Assembly: GCF_963259705.1 (NCBI RefSeq)
Contig: NC_081851.1
Coordinates: forward strand, 62,580,855 to 62,644,854
DNA length: 64,000 nt
Direction of reading: 5' to 3'
Source: Myotis daubentonii
Taxonomy: Eukaryota; Chordata; Mammalia; Chiroptera; Vespertilionidae
Position numbers and translations under genes: made by a program. Position 1 is the stretch's first letter. Each line of letters begins with the position of its first letter. This document shows positions 25,001 to 35,790 of this stretch, piece after piece. The notes beneath the pieces are model-generated. The model worked only from the letters and a program-made list of their open reading frames with translations. It did no database searches and was not told the origin of the DNA.

Positions 25001-25121
25001 CTTGTTGGCAGCGTGCAGCAACCGTCCGCTGTGAGTCTGACTTGAGTTTCGTAGCTATCCAGGGGGCACACGGCCTGCTGAACGGAGGGGCACTCCACAG
25101 TGCTGCAGTCCACGCTGAACA
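25001..25121 (-). CDS. CRIM1: CRIM1 coding exon (probably exon 4)
   Basis: This 121-bp exon encodes about 40 residues from VFSVDCSTVEC to CCTLPTR and carries five cysteines. The acceptor is ccccttccag|TGTTCAG; it joins the G left by the upstream exon to make a Val codon. The donor is ACAAG|gtcggt, so the exon ends with two bases of an Arg codon that the next exon completes (AG|A). The donor departs from consensus at +3 and +4 but keeps G at +5 and T at +6. Compared with the human protein as I remember it, the first half shows several substitutions (for example around VFSVDCSTVEC and QQAVCPLDS), while YETQVRLTADGCC is unchanged. All cysteines are kept. The intron to the upstream exon is only 1022 bp, whereas the one to the downstream exon is about 21.9 kb. 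Confidence 0.95.
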
Positions 25122-26143
25122 CTGGAAGGGGCAGACAGAGGCACCGTTTACTGTGACATGTACTGGCATTTTGACTGAGTCCCCAAATGAAACCCTGGCT
25201 CGGGACATATTTCTGCAGCGGCCTCGCTTCCCAGAAGCCTGTCCTAACACGGGCACGTTCAGTTCACTCAACGTTCGAGAACGGTAATGCGTCCCAGGTC
25301 TTCGCACAAGGAGAGCTGTGGACAAGACACTTAAGAGTTCAGATGAAGACACAGAGAGAGCATTAAGCCAACGGTGGTCACATGGGTAGATGCGCTTCTA
25401 ATAAAACAGTTCAAGAGATGCACAAAGGATTGTTTTGCTTGAAGCATTTCTCCAGCAGTTAAAAGAAATCTGACTAATGGTTAGAGACATGTAAAGAGGA
25501 GATCCCTATGGCCTAAACCTATTCATAGACCACGCAAGATACACTGCCAGAAGACCAAGGAAGTTAGAAATAACCTAAAGCAAGAAACAGCCGGGACACC
25601 ACGGCGGATCACACGTGGCAAAGAAGGTGAGTGAACAGCCAAAGATGACTTAGCACATGCTATCAGCGCCAACAGATGGACGCGGGGAACGGGCAAGAGG
25701 GAAGATCGGGGCTGAGCACTTCCTTACGGAAACGTCTGGCATTTTGATGCCTGTATGCGCCTAAAAAAAACTTTCTGTTTTATGTCTGATGGTTATTTTA
25801 AATGTGATCATTAAAAGCAACAGATAAATCTGCAAATGAAGGCTCAGACCTTTTCTGGGGGGAAGGAAGCAGCAGGTACCCTAAGTTTTAACCCCACCTC
25901 TCCCATCAAGCAGACATTGAGGGGGACAAAGAAGAAGAGAATCAGACAGGGTCCCTCTCTGGAGGCACTGTGGTACCAGGGGATCATTTCTCTGCTTCTC
26001 TGAAGAGGAGGCCAGAAGTCAGGCTCCTCTAGTCCACAGCGACAGATGCACAGTGTACCGGGCGAGAATGCCCATCTGCACGCGGAAGGAGAGGCGGGGC
26101 TGCTGCGGAGGGACGCGGCTGCTGAGACGAGGTGCGTGCATAC
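25122..26143 (-). other. CRIM1: CRIM1 short intron (1022 bp)
   Basis: This intron starts with donor gtatgc and ends with ccccttccag on the minus strand. It splits a Val codon after its first base. I see no recognisable transposon or conserved element inside it. Confidence 0.9.
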
Positions 26144-26386
26144 CTGGTTTGCACTCATAGAGGTCACAACACTCTCCCGGCTTCCCTGAGGCCTTTGACA
26201 CTAGAATGTTCAGGTATCCCGGCTGGCAGACTTTGCGCAGGCAGCCCGCGGGGTCGCACACGCAGCGGCTGGGTAAGGGGCAGCACTTCCCGGGGGGAGC
26301 GTAGCCCTCGATCAGGACGGAGTCCTCAGGACAGCGCGGGGAGAACTGGACTTCACAGCGGGCCTTGGAGCAGTCCGGCTTCTCTT
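26144..26386 (-). CDS. CRIM1: CRIM1 coding exon (probably exon 3)
   Basis: This internal exon of 243 bp encodes 81 residues of the extracellular cysteine-rich part of CRIM1, a single-pass membrane glycoprotein that binds BMP/TGF-beta ligands and tethers them at the cell surface. The peptide runs from EKPDCSKARC to ECCDLYECKP and holds 12 cysteines, including CC, RCVC and ECC clusters. It matches the CRIM1 region after the IGFBP-like N-terminal domain. The acceptor on the minus strand is a pyrimidine-rich tract ending ttag, directly before AAGAGAAGCC. The donor is CCAG|gtatgc. The exon starts with the last two bases of a Glu codon and ends with the first base of a Val codon, which fits the next exon exactly (2 + 80 codons + 1). 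No stop or frameshift is present. Family identity is from remembered CRIM1 sequence; the exon number is inferred from the human gene. Confidence 0.96.
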
Positions 26387-27329
26387 CTAAATGGGAGAGA
26401 CAAAGTTTAGCACGTGCCGGGAGGCTGTGGGGCGCTTTCCACAGAAGCACACGCAGTCCTAACGATCCAATGACTAACCAAAGAGGGCGGGAGAGGAAGC
26501 AGTCTGGTGAAAACCCTCACAACCATGAAATCTCTCCCGAGATCTGCTCACGGACACCAGGATGCGAGGCTGAAGTTGCCTCTGTCTCCATCTTCCCTCT
26601 CACTTGGCGTTGAACGATCAATGTCCAGCGTGTTGGTCAAGATGAAGACAGGCAAAGGGAAGACGCCTACACGGCCAGGGGAATCGGAACACTGAACTCA
26701 GTCCCTGACTAAATGAGAGATCCTTGCACTTAAAGGGAGTTTTGAGGGCTGTTCTTTGAAAAGAGTGCACGCTTAAATAACAAAATAGACCCACAAATAA
26801 ATCACGGCTGCTTCAGGGACGGGAGATGGTGTACATGACAATCAGCATGGAAGAGCTCTGATTGTTGAGGAGACGAAACTTATTAAGATTCTATGATGTG
26901 GAATCTCAGTAAGGTGGATGATGAGCCAAATTCCCATGTAATTTCCCTAAATGACATCTGGTATGTTTCTGTCTCCAGCAGAGATCCAACAAATGTACCG
27001 CACTCTCTTTTCTCTAGTGGGATGCACTGATCCATCGCTGCACCTCAATCTGGGAAACAAAAACCGACCAAGCAAAGCCCTAGTTTCCGGAGCCATCAGT
27101 CCATTCCTCCGCTCCTTCGTTGACGTTTTTAAGAAACTTACACCAACATTAATGAGGTCCTTGAGGAAAGACGGAAATAAACCAGAAGCCTCAGGACCTT
27201 GGGGGGAGGGGGGAAAGATGGTACCATGTAGTATTGGGGTACGTTATCATAAGCTCTGCCTTTCCTCATGGAAAACCCACACAGAATCACAAAGCAGGGT
27301 TAGACCTCGTTCACAGTCTTCTCGTTTAA

Positions 27330-27440
27330 AAACGCTCTTCTCTTTGTAGATAAAGAAGCTGAAGCCCAGAGCTGAAGCCATGCGCCCGAGGTCAGCAGTA
27401 AACCTACGGCGAGCATCCCGGTCTCCTCACTTTGAGTTCT
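27330..27440 (-). repeat. MIR SINE fragment
   Basis: Reverse MIR core: agataaagaagctgaagccc, followed by a segment like gcgcccgaggtcagcagtaa. Confidence 0.6.
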
Positions 27441-27604
27441 CCTGGTGCTTCATAGCACAAAAGCAGATCTATTTCCTGAGCCAGGCGTTCCTCGGGTCGT
27501 TTCCTACCTCAACTGCTGTATTTGCTGTCCATCTTCCTTATCTAACTCCTTCATATCCAATCAAAACATAGTACAGGGAAGTCTCCATCCTCATCGCTCT
27601 AGTA

Positions 27605-28250
27605 AACTCATTCAAACATACTTATTGAGCTCCTGCTGTTCCTGCAGCCTGGGGCACCCCGTAAAGAGAAGAAGCATAGATCCCTGACCTCAAAAAACTT
27701 AGAATGCAGTGGAGAGTGATAGAAAATAAACAATATCGCCCTGACTGGTTTGGCTCAGTGGATGGAGCGTCAGCCTGCGGACTGAAGGGTCCCAGGTTCG
27801 ATTCCGGCCAAGGGCATGTACCTTGGTTGCGGGCACATCCCCAGTATGGGGTGTGCGGGAGGCAGCTGATCGATGTTTCGCTCTCATTGATGTTTCTAAC
27901 TCTCTATCCCTCTCCCTTCCTCTCTGTAAAAAATCAATAAAATATATTAAAAAAAAAAGAAAATAAACAATAAACATTATGCCTAAGCAAACTATAGAGA
28001 TAGTAGAGGGTGGTAAGTGCTATGGGGGAAGAACAGAACAGAGCAAAGGGGAATGAGGATGCATGGAAGAAGAGGGAGCAGTGAAAACCTGGTGAGAACA
28101 GGCATGGGCGGGAAGCTGATAACTGAACAAAGACTTGAAGGGGGGAGGGCTGGGCCGAGGAGATGGCTGGGAGGAGAGCATCCCCGCAGAGGTAGGCACA
28201 CCCGTGTGTCCCAGGACGGGCACGGCGCCAGGGAGGCAGCAGGAGGATAG
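27605..28250 (-). repeat. L2 (antisense), interrupted by a VES SINE
   Basis: The left part is cattcaaacatacttattgag, gaccccaaaa-like text and agaaaataaacaata. The sequence resumes after the SINE with gtggtaagtgctatggggg and aactgaacaaagacttgaag. Both parts follow the L2 order in reverse. Confidence 0.7.
27736..27957 (+). mobile_element. VES SINE with perfect 15-bp TSD
   Basis: A full-length copy from ccctgactggtttggctcag to an A-rich tail after aaatcaataaaatatatt. The target duplication AGAAAATAAACAATA is at 27721-27735 and 27958-27972. The tRNA B box (GGTTCGATTCC, 27795-27805) is intact. It is inserted in an antisense L2. Confidence 0.97.
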
Positions 28251-28649
28251 ATGGAGGAGGCAGATAGCTTCTTTTCATATAACAACTACAGGCAACCACT
28301 TTGAGTAGGAAAGAGGAATTCCACTCTTGGATCCCGGTCAGAACGGGCAGAACAGAGCAAAAGGCTAAGGAGGAGAAAGTGAATCTTGACTGTATGAGGA
28401 CTAACTGAGCTGGAGTTTGTAAACTGCACCTAAGAGACGGCGTATCTGGCTGACAACAAACACATGGTCTCATAATTAATAAGAGTTCTGTGACTTTAAC
28501 TGCAAATAGCTCTTAATTCCTACTCTTGTTAATGGGCCAAAATTAATTTTTTCTGTATCACATTTTATTACATTCTAATTGTGTAAAAATATTTGGTATC
28601 TATAATCACTTTTCAAACATATGCACCAATAAAATTTGTTTTCATTAAA

Positions 28650-30090
28650 ACCCAACATATTAGATCTTCCTAGTTATTTTGCTCTTTGTTTCTTGAAACA
28701 GTCCCAACATTGTCATCTATTGATGTGTGTTTTGCAGTTAGGGCCTTAAGAAATTTGTTTACTTCTTAAGAACTGCCTATGTGATATACTGTTGCAAAAA
28801 CACCCCTTGGAAAAGATTTAAGAATGTTAAAAATGAGGGTTAAATCTGATTAAGTGCTTTTTCAACTTTTCTCAAGATGATCATACTGGCTTTCCCTTTA
28901 ATTCACTAATACATTCAATTAGATTTTAAATCATCCTTGTCTTCTTAGAATAAACCTGTTTCAAAAGATCCAGCTGGACTTGATTCCTAAAGTTAAATTT
29001 TAAAAAATGTATAAGCTTAATTAATATTAACCTGTAGCTCTCTCCTTTATGTGTGTGTTAGCTTCATCCAGTCTTATTTTCAGAGTCACACTAACTTTCT
29101 CAATGAGCTGTTTCACATTCTACCTCTTTCTCAGCTATAATACAGGAATTATCTGTTCTATGATGTTTTCATAAAACCCACTTGTGAAACTATCTCAACT
29201 CGGTATTTTTATTTTAAAGTGGGAAGCGACAGTTTTCTTTTTTGGCTATTATTCACATGTTGTACCTCTGTTAGAATAATCTTTTCTTACTAACATATTT
29301 TAGTCAGAAATTCAATATGATTAATCTAGATTTTCAAATTCATTTTAGGCTTTATTTGTAGTTTATATGTTCATCGATTCTTTTAATTTTTTTAGTTTCT
29401 TCCTTCTTTGCCTATTTAATTGATTTTTTTCTCTAGTATTTGAAGATTAATGCTTAGTTTGCTTTTGTTTTATTTTCTTAGAAATGTTAATTTTAATACT
29501 TTATTCAAATACTGCTTTGGTTACATTCCAATTTTCTATATGCATTACTCCCAATGTAACTCATTTCTAAATAATCTATAACTCAACTTTGGTTTCTTCT
29601 GTAATAAAGACTTTCTAGAAGAATGCTGTTGAATTTCTGCATCAATGAATTTTTCTTGGGGGGGGGGCTTTCCTTTAGATTTTTAATTTATAGTTATATT
29701 GTCTTATTGCCTGAGAATGTAGGCTATACAATGTTCTACTTCTGTGTTTTTGTTTTGTTTGTGTGTTTTTTTGGTATGTGTGGCCTATGGCCAACTGTAA
29801 AATACATAGATCTCTGTAAAGAATGTGTTCTCTGTTTACTGGCTACAAATTTACAAATCTATCAAATCAAGCTTTTCTGACATTCACATCCCCTGTATCT
29901 TACATTTTTAGTCTAATTTTCAGGAAGGATCTGTAAAAACCTCCCACTATGAACCCGTAACTTCTCTTTGTGTTTCTAACATTAGATTTTTACTTTAAAT
30001 TTTCAAGACTGGGTTGTTTACTTTATGACTAGCAGGCATAATATTCAAGTTATATAATGACTCGACAAATTATAAAATAATGCTTTCAAA
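28650..30090 (-). repeat. Degenerate L1 ORF2 region (antisense)
   Basis: An AT-rich block of about 1.4 kb whose plus strand follows the order of antisense L1 ORF2: gatgatcatactggctttcc, tagaataaacctg..., atctgttctatgatgttttc, cttctgtaataaag, ctgtaaagaatgtgttctctg and cctcccactatgaaccc. It is heavily decayed, with no long open frame. The boundaries are approximate. Confidence 0.65.
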
Positions 30091-31232
30091 TAATTTAGAT
30101 TTCTAAGATCTATATCTTTCTCTTTATTTTGTAATTGTTAACCTTCTTAGCTTTATTATTCTCTTCCTTCAACCCTCTATACACCTTACTCAGCCAGCGT
30201 CTTCCCCTCCCCCAACCAGTCAGCAGCCTGTCACCGAAACTCAACCAGGGTCACCACAGCAGCAGGAATTGTTTTCTGACTCCTTTTTTCTCAGCCTGTT
30301 TCTAAATAAGTCTTCCAGTACATTTCATTATGTCTCTATTTCATCTCTTCCATGGAGAAATTGAGAAGAAAAACTACAGCCACACCATGTATTTTCCATC
30401 ATTCAGAAGGCTTTTCTGACATTACCTCTGAAATTTTAATTTTATCCATTTGAAAAGAAGCCTCTTCTCTCCTGACACTTCCCCTATGATGTCTACATAT
30501 AATACTTAAGTTAATTAACAAGCTTTGCAGTCTGGTTGCCCTGGCAACAACACTTTGAAACTGGAATCTTTAATAATAACCAAAAAAACAACACACTAAC
30601 AAAAATACAAAAAAAGAAAAGAAAACCCATCAACTACAAAAACTGCCCTAGATATACCAAAGCTAAAATGACAGTAGCACTTGCAATAGAGGTAATTAAG
30701 GGACCATCTGCTGGTTTCACTATTTTAATAGTCTTCCTATAACAGGTTAGCCCTTAAAATATTGACAGGGTCACCCAGTATTAATTATAATAATACTGGA
30801 GAATTCGTACTACTCCTAAGTAATTTTAACTAGTGTGACTACAGGTTGGCCAACTACAGACCCCCAGGTCCGTATGTCAACAGGGAAAAGTGCAATCATG
30901 ATCTACTCGATAAATGCATTCAAGAGTATTCAGTTTAAACACACATTTAAGTAAAACCAAAGTAAAATGAAATACTACTAGATGGGAAGAGAAAAAAGAG
31001 AAGAGAAAAATTATACTGCCAGATTCTAATTATATCTACTTCATTTTTATAGAATTACCACACATTTACTACCAAGTTTTCCTCCTCTTTCAAAATCTCT
31101 AAAAAAACGAACAGATGTGCTAAACACTTATTAATGGAAAACAGGCAGCATAAAATGGGCTGATAAAATTCAGATAAGCAACCACAAAGTCGAGGCTGCT
31201 GGGTACTCAGTCCTTTCCTGAAATGCATCCTA

Positions 31233-31235
<3 letters not shown>

Positions 31236-31319
<84 letters not shown>
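31236..31319. repeat. Compound (TC)n(AC)n microsatellite
   Basis: About 18 TC units followed directly by about 23 AC units, nearly without interruption. Confidence 0.97.
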
Positions 31320-31323
<4 letters not shown>

Positions 31324-31604
31324 CAGGATCATTCTGAGATGACAGCTATTTCAAGGGACCCCAATTTGATTACACCCGACAATGTCAGACTTTGGTAGGC
31401 AGAACACAGAGTAAAGAGGGGAAGAGTCTGTGATCAATTTCCCCCACACGTGACTTGGTAATCTTCCTCCTTTATAATCTGCAGTCCCCGGGTAGCTAAG
31501 GCATCAGCCCTGGTAGCAGAGGGGCCGCTTGGTGGCCCTGGGAGATAAATCTCCTCATGGTACCAGCTGAGGCGCAATCAGTGATGTCCTCTCCAGTCTT
31601 TTCA

Positions 31605-32110
31605 CTCACTCATTCAACAAATATTTACTGAATGACCTCCATGGGCAGGAAATGAAACAAAGGCCTCGCCTTCCTGGATTTACAATTCCAGAGGAGTTAG
31701 ACCAGGGGTAGGCAAACTTTTTGCCTCGAGGGCCACAATGGGTTCTTAAACTGGACTGGAGGGCCGGAACAAAAGCATGGATGGAGTGTTTGTGTGAACT
31801 AATATAAATGCAAAGGAAACATCATTACATAAAAGGGTACTGGTCTTTTTTTTTTTTTTAGTTTTATTCATTTCAAACGGGCTGAGTTAGACAATAAACA
31901 AAGAGCCACACAGCCTAATGCCAGGTGGTGATAAATGCTCTGAAGCAGAAACAGTGACGAGGGCAGACTGCATTAGCCAGGTGGGTGAGGGGGCAGGTGT
32001 CGGAGGATATGGCACCTGAGCAGAGACCTGAATGAAAGGAGAAGGCACACAAAGAGCAGGGGGGGAGTGTCCGGGTGCAGGGAGTAGCAAGAATGAAGGT
32101 GCGAAGGCAA
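31605..32110 (-). repeat. L2 (antisense), interrupted by a hAT element
   Basis: The left part has cattcaacaaatatttactg, and the right part resumes with aataaacaaagagccacac, ggtggtgataaatgctctg and cctgagcagagacctgaatg. The hAT element at 31703-31884 splits it. Confidence 0.7.
31703..31884 (+). mobile_element. Non-autonomous hAT element lacking its 3' inverted repeat
   Basis: The 5' end is CAGGGGTAGGCAAACTTTTTG, followed by an AT-rich body and a T-run. The element ends abruptly after cattcaaacgggctg. No inverse of the 5' end (…TTTGCCTACCCCTG) is present. Even so, the 8-bp duplication AGTTAGAC is present on both sides (31695-31702 and 31885-31892), so the inverted repeat was lost by a deletion inside the element that spared its last bases. 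Confidence 0.88.
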
Positions 32111-32294
32111 GAATGATCCTAATCTCCAAGTACAAAGATATACCTCATGACTATTAAGGAGAAATCTAAACTAGTATAATTCACTGGTAAAAAAATATAT
32201 ATATATATCAATAAACACAAGAAAAATATTCGGATGGGCATTTCTTGTTAAGGATGCAATTCCCATAACCATGCTAGAGAAATGAAAGCAATCT

Positions 32295-32495
32295 CTACTA
32301 ACTGGGCACCTTCTATGTGTGAGGCATCATGCCTCTACTTGCTGTCACACCCCTATGCACTCCCACGTGAAAAAGAGATGCCATCTAGTTGGCAGCGGAG
32401 GCGGCAGGCACAGAGAGGCTGAGAAGCTTAGCTAAGGTCACAGAGCAAGTGGCAGAGGCTCCCACGCCCACACTCTTCCCACTGAGCCCACCGTG
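32295..32495 (-). repeat. MIR SINE
   Basis: It contains tgggcaccttctatgtgtga, gaggctgagaagcttagc and aaggtcacagagcaagtgg, the reverse MIR order. Confidence 0.75.
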
Positions 32496-33204
32496 CTGAA
32501 AGCAAGAAGAACTTCAACTTCCCTAGTCAGCTCTCCTGGAATTGGGGTGCTGAGTCAATGGTTGGATTTTTGCTCACATACAGAATACAAAAGTGACTTC
32601 ACAAAGAAAAACGAGGTGCCAGGTCTTTGGTGTGTCCTCATCTCTTTGTACACACACCCCACACCAGCCGCCCTCCCAACCTCATCTGCTCCTTGGCCTT
32701 ACAGCCACCCCACGATAAAAGGAGGCGCTTTCTGGTATCTGGGATTATTTTGTTCCCAAAGCTTCTATTACAAATGCAAGGCATATGCCACCCCTACATT
32801 TTAAAATTTAGAGGCTGACTCCTTTAAAGTTACACTGGGAATTCTTTTCATTCACATTCCATGATTTTATCATAACCTTTTTTGGCAAGCTTCGCAGTGA
32901 AGACTTGTTCCGCACAATCATAACCCCGAGGGGAAAAAATTAGGCTTGTTGATACAGTCCCAGAAATATTTCATATTTCAGCTCGTTCAGAAACCCCAGC
33001 TGTACTTTCCCAGCATTTTCTTTTACTCTGCTTTTAGGATTTAACAGCGATGGGATCTACACAGAGCCTTTTCTTGGTGCTTTTGCTCAATTACATTGTT
33101 TTCAATGACCTAATAAAGTTATAGTTTGCATCCTAGTAGAACATCAATTAGCCAAATAGAAATTTTAAAATTATGTGATCTGTAAAACTACAACATGTGA
33201 CACT

Positions 33205-33379
33205 TCAGTGGTTCCCAGTGCTGACTGTGCATGAGAATCACTTACAAGACTTTGAAGAACCCCATTCTCTGGATGCCACCTTAAATCAAACCACAATACC
33301 CGGGGGAGGAGCCTGGGAATTAGCATCTGGTTCTGTCGCTCCCTGGTGATTCTCCTGTGATCAGGGCTGAGAATCACTG
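33205..33379 (+). mobile_element. MER5-type hAT remnant
   Basis: It starts cagtggttcccag and ends gctgagaatcactg, with catgagaatcac and ggtgattctcctgtga in the body. Length near the family's usual size of about 190 bp. Confidence 0.75.
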
Positions 33380-33599
33380 TGTTAGTCCTTCAAGCAAACT
33401 GGGAATTGGTACAGTGAAGTTCCCTATTGACAATAGAGCTTAGCCAAGGGCATGTTCAAACGGCAGCTGGCCAAACGCCAAGCAGCCCTCCAGCTCTCTG
33501 CCGCCACCCCTCGAGTGCTCCATGCTGTGTGCTGAGGCCCGCTGTACCTCTAGGAATGGCCCAGGATGTTACTGAATAGGTCGAAAATGATGCTTTAGA

Positions 33600-33750
33600 G
33601 TAGAGCTTTGCTACCGAAGGATGGCCGCTGGACCAGCCGCATCAGCCTCCCCGGGGAGCTTGTGAGAGCTGCTGAAACGTAGACCCCCGTGCCGATCTAC
33701 TGAATCAGAGCCGGCGTTTTAGCAAGAGTCCCAGGTACTTCAGCTGTTGT
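33600..33750 (-). mobile_element. MER5-type hAT remnant (reverse)
   Basis: The order is ctggaccagccgcatcagc, ctactgaatcagagcc and gttttagcaagagtccc, the reverse complement of the MER5 body. Confidence 0.7.
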
Positions 33751-33775
33751 CAAGATTGAGACAAACTGCCTCTAG

Positions 33776-33918
33776 CGTGGCGGTTCTCAAACAGTGGGCC
33801 ACGGACCAGAGCATGAGCAATTCCTGGGCACTTACAGGAAATGCACATTTTAAGACCCCACATTAGACCTCAGAATTAGAAACTCCAGAGCCATGTCCAG
33901 CAATCTGAGCAACCTCCG

Positions 33919-33967
<49 letters not shown>

Positions 33968-33999
33968 ATGCTCATGTGCGCTACAGTCTGAGAACCACA
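33776..33999 (+). mobile_element. MER5-type hAT remnant with internal CA expansion
   Basis: It begins ggcggttctcaaacagtgg and ends gtctgagaaccac. A (CA)n run replaces part of the body at 33920-33964. Confidence 0.7.
33920..33964. repeat. (CA)n microsatellite
   Basis: About 22 CA units within the MER5-type remnant. Confidence 0.97.
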
Positions 34000-35651
34000 G
34001 AGCTGGAATAATGATTCTCAAACCTGCAGCATATACGGATCCCTCCCCTCCTCCACCCCCTCTGCCCGGGGAATTTTCCCAGCATTTTCTCTTACTCTGA
34101 AAAAGTGTCGGATCCCAAATGTGCATGTAGGTATCCTACTGAATCTCAAATCACAGTTTATGAAAACGTATTAGAATTTTGAGCCAGAGACATTTTATTT
34201 CATTATCTGTTCATTCACACCAGGAACGCGTATTCAATTTACTCCTAGAGGGATTTGCCATTCAAATAATTACATTTCTATATTCATATACAGCAACAAG
34301 TTTTCAAAATGTAGCAATGTTTAAAAATCTGGCAATAAAATAAGGCTAAAGGATGGTTTGGATAAATGTGCAAAGAAGTGAAGACTGACTTCAAAAAGAT
34401 GGTATTTTTACCGAATGCACTACAGCCTTCTCTAAATATCTGCCCCTCCTTTCTTGTGGTCCCCCCCGCCCCGCCTTTTTTGGGCCATAAACACAAGCCC
34501 ACAAAAAAAGGAATGAAAGGTATGAGAGAATGGGGCAAGTGACTAATGAGGAAAAACTTCAATGAACGAAATGTGTACAGTCAGTTCAGCGACGTCTGAA
34601 GAGGAATCTTCATCAACAGCTTGAACATGTCACAGAGGCATAAACACTCGGAATGAGGCACTCCGCAGGGTGGTGTTTAAACGGAAGGCAACATCCATTA
34701 CAGAACACAAACACAGCCTCCACTTTGCTGAGTGATTATGTGACTCTGGGTGGGTCCCCTCCAAATACTTCTAGGTTTCCTCCCCTGAGGAAGGGATGCT
34801 TCTCCCATTGTGTAATGATGGCATTGATTTGAAAAAATATAACCAAATGCCGGATTTTTTAAGGCGCGAGAATGAAGGGTCTGGTGTCTTCACCTGGAGT
34901 TTGTGGATTTCTTCGACCAACATCCTCCAGCCAGAGTGTGAGCCCTGCCTGTGGACTCAGGCTCCAGGGACTCCCAAACCCTTAGGAGGACCAACCAATG
35001 ATGTTTTAATTGAAGAAGAAGCCAGTTCTTTTTTTTTCCTTGAAGCTCCAGTATTTGTTAGTACTGTAGAGTTTGAGGAGTACAGTAGAAATGTGATCTT
35101 ATTGTGATTCTAAAAAACCGGGAACAGTTACACCAAGGGTATTGTCCGTAATATTGTCAATAAACTCCCGAGTCCCAAGGTGGTGTACGGATTTCCAACG
35201 TCTTTAGAAGGACTCAAAAGAATATTATGCACTGATCTGAGGTCTCCAGAGGTTCCTGGAAGTGACTCTATTACACAATTAGGATGAGACACCAAGAATA
35301 AAGAGAGTGCTGAACAGCACGAAGAAAGGACAGGGAGAGTACCGCAGAGCGCTGTTTTGTCTTTGCTGACCACAGCAGCCACCAATGAAGAGCAGCAGCT
35401 ACCTCACTGCTCAACGGTAGTTCTCACGAGGGTTTGCACATCTGAGAAAAACCCATATGGATAAAAAATTTGACAGTAGGCTTTTGAAAGAATATTTTGG
35501 CCACTAATTTTTTTTTCTTCCTCCTTCCTTTTTAATTTGTTTTACTAAAAATAAGTTAATTCTACATTGCATCACTCATTTGCCACGTAACAAGGGTTCC
35601 TTTAGGCTAATTTTTATCTTTTATAGGAGAGTCAGTGTAGTTAATAGTTGA

Positions 35652-35790
35652 CAACAAAGGTTTCAGAGCCTAAAAGAACTGTGTTCAAATCTTGGCTTTT
35701 TTACAACTAGCTGTGTGATCTTAGGCAACTTTCTTGACTTCTCTGTGTCAGTTTTCTCAAGGTTGTTATAAGAGTTAAGTGAAAAAATAT
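35652..35790 (+). repeat. MIR SINE
   Basis: It contains tgttcaaatcttggc, ctagctgtgtgatcttaggc and cagttttctcaaggttgtta, in MIR order. Confidence 0.75.

Noticed and set aside
27736..27957. A tRNA gene
   Set aside because: The tRNA-like head with a B box belongs to a VES SINE with a tail and target duplications. The same holds for 44428-44661 and 57213-57432.
28650..30090. An intact L1
   Set aside because: The frames are destroyed and only part of the antisense ORF2 order can be followed.
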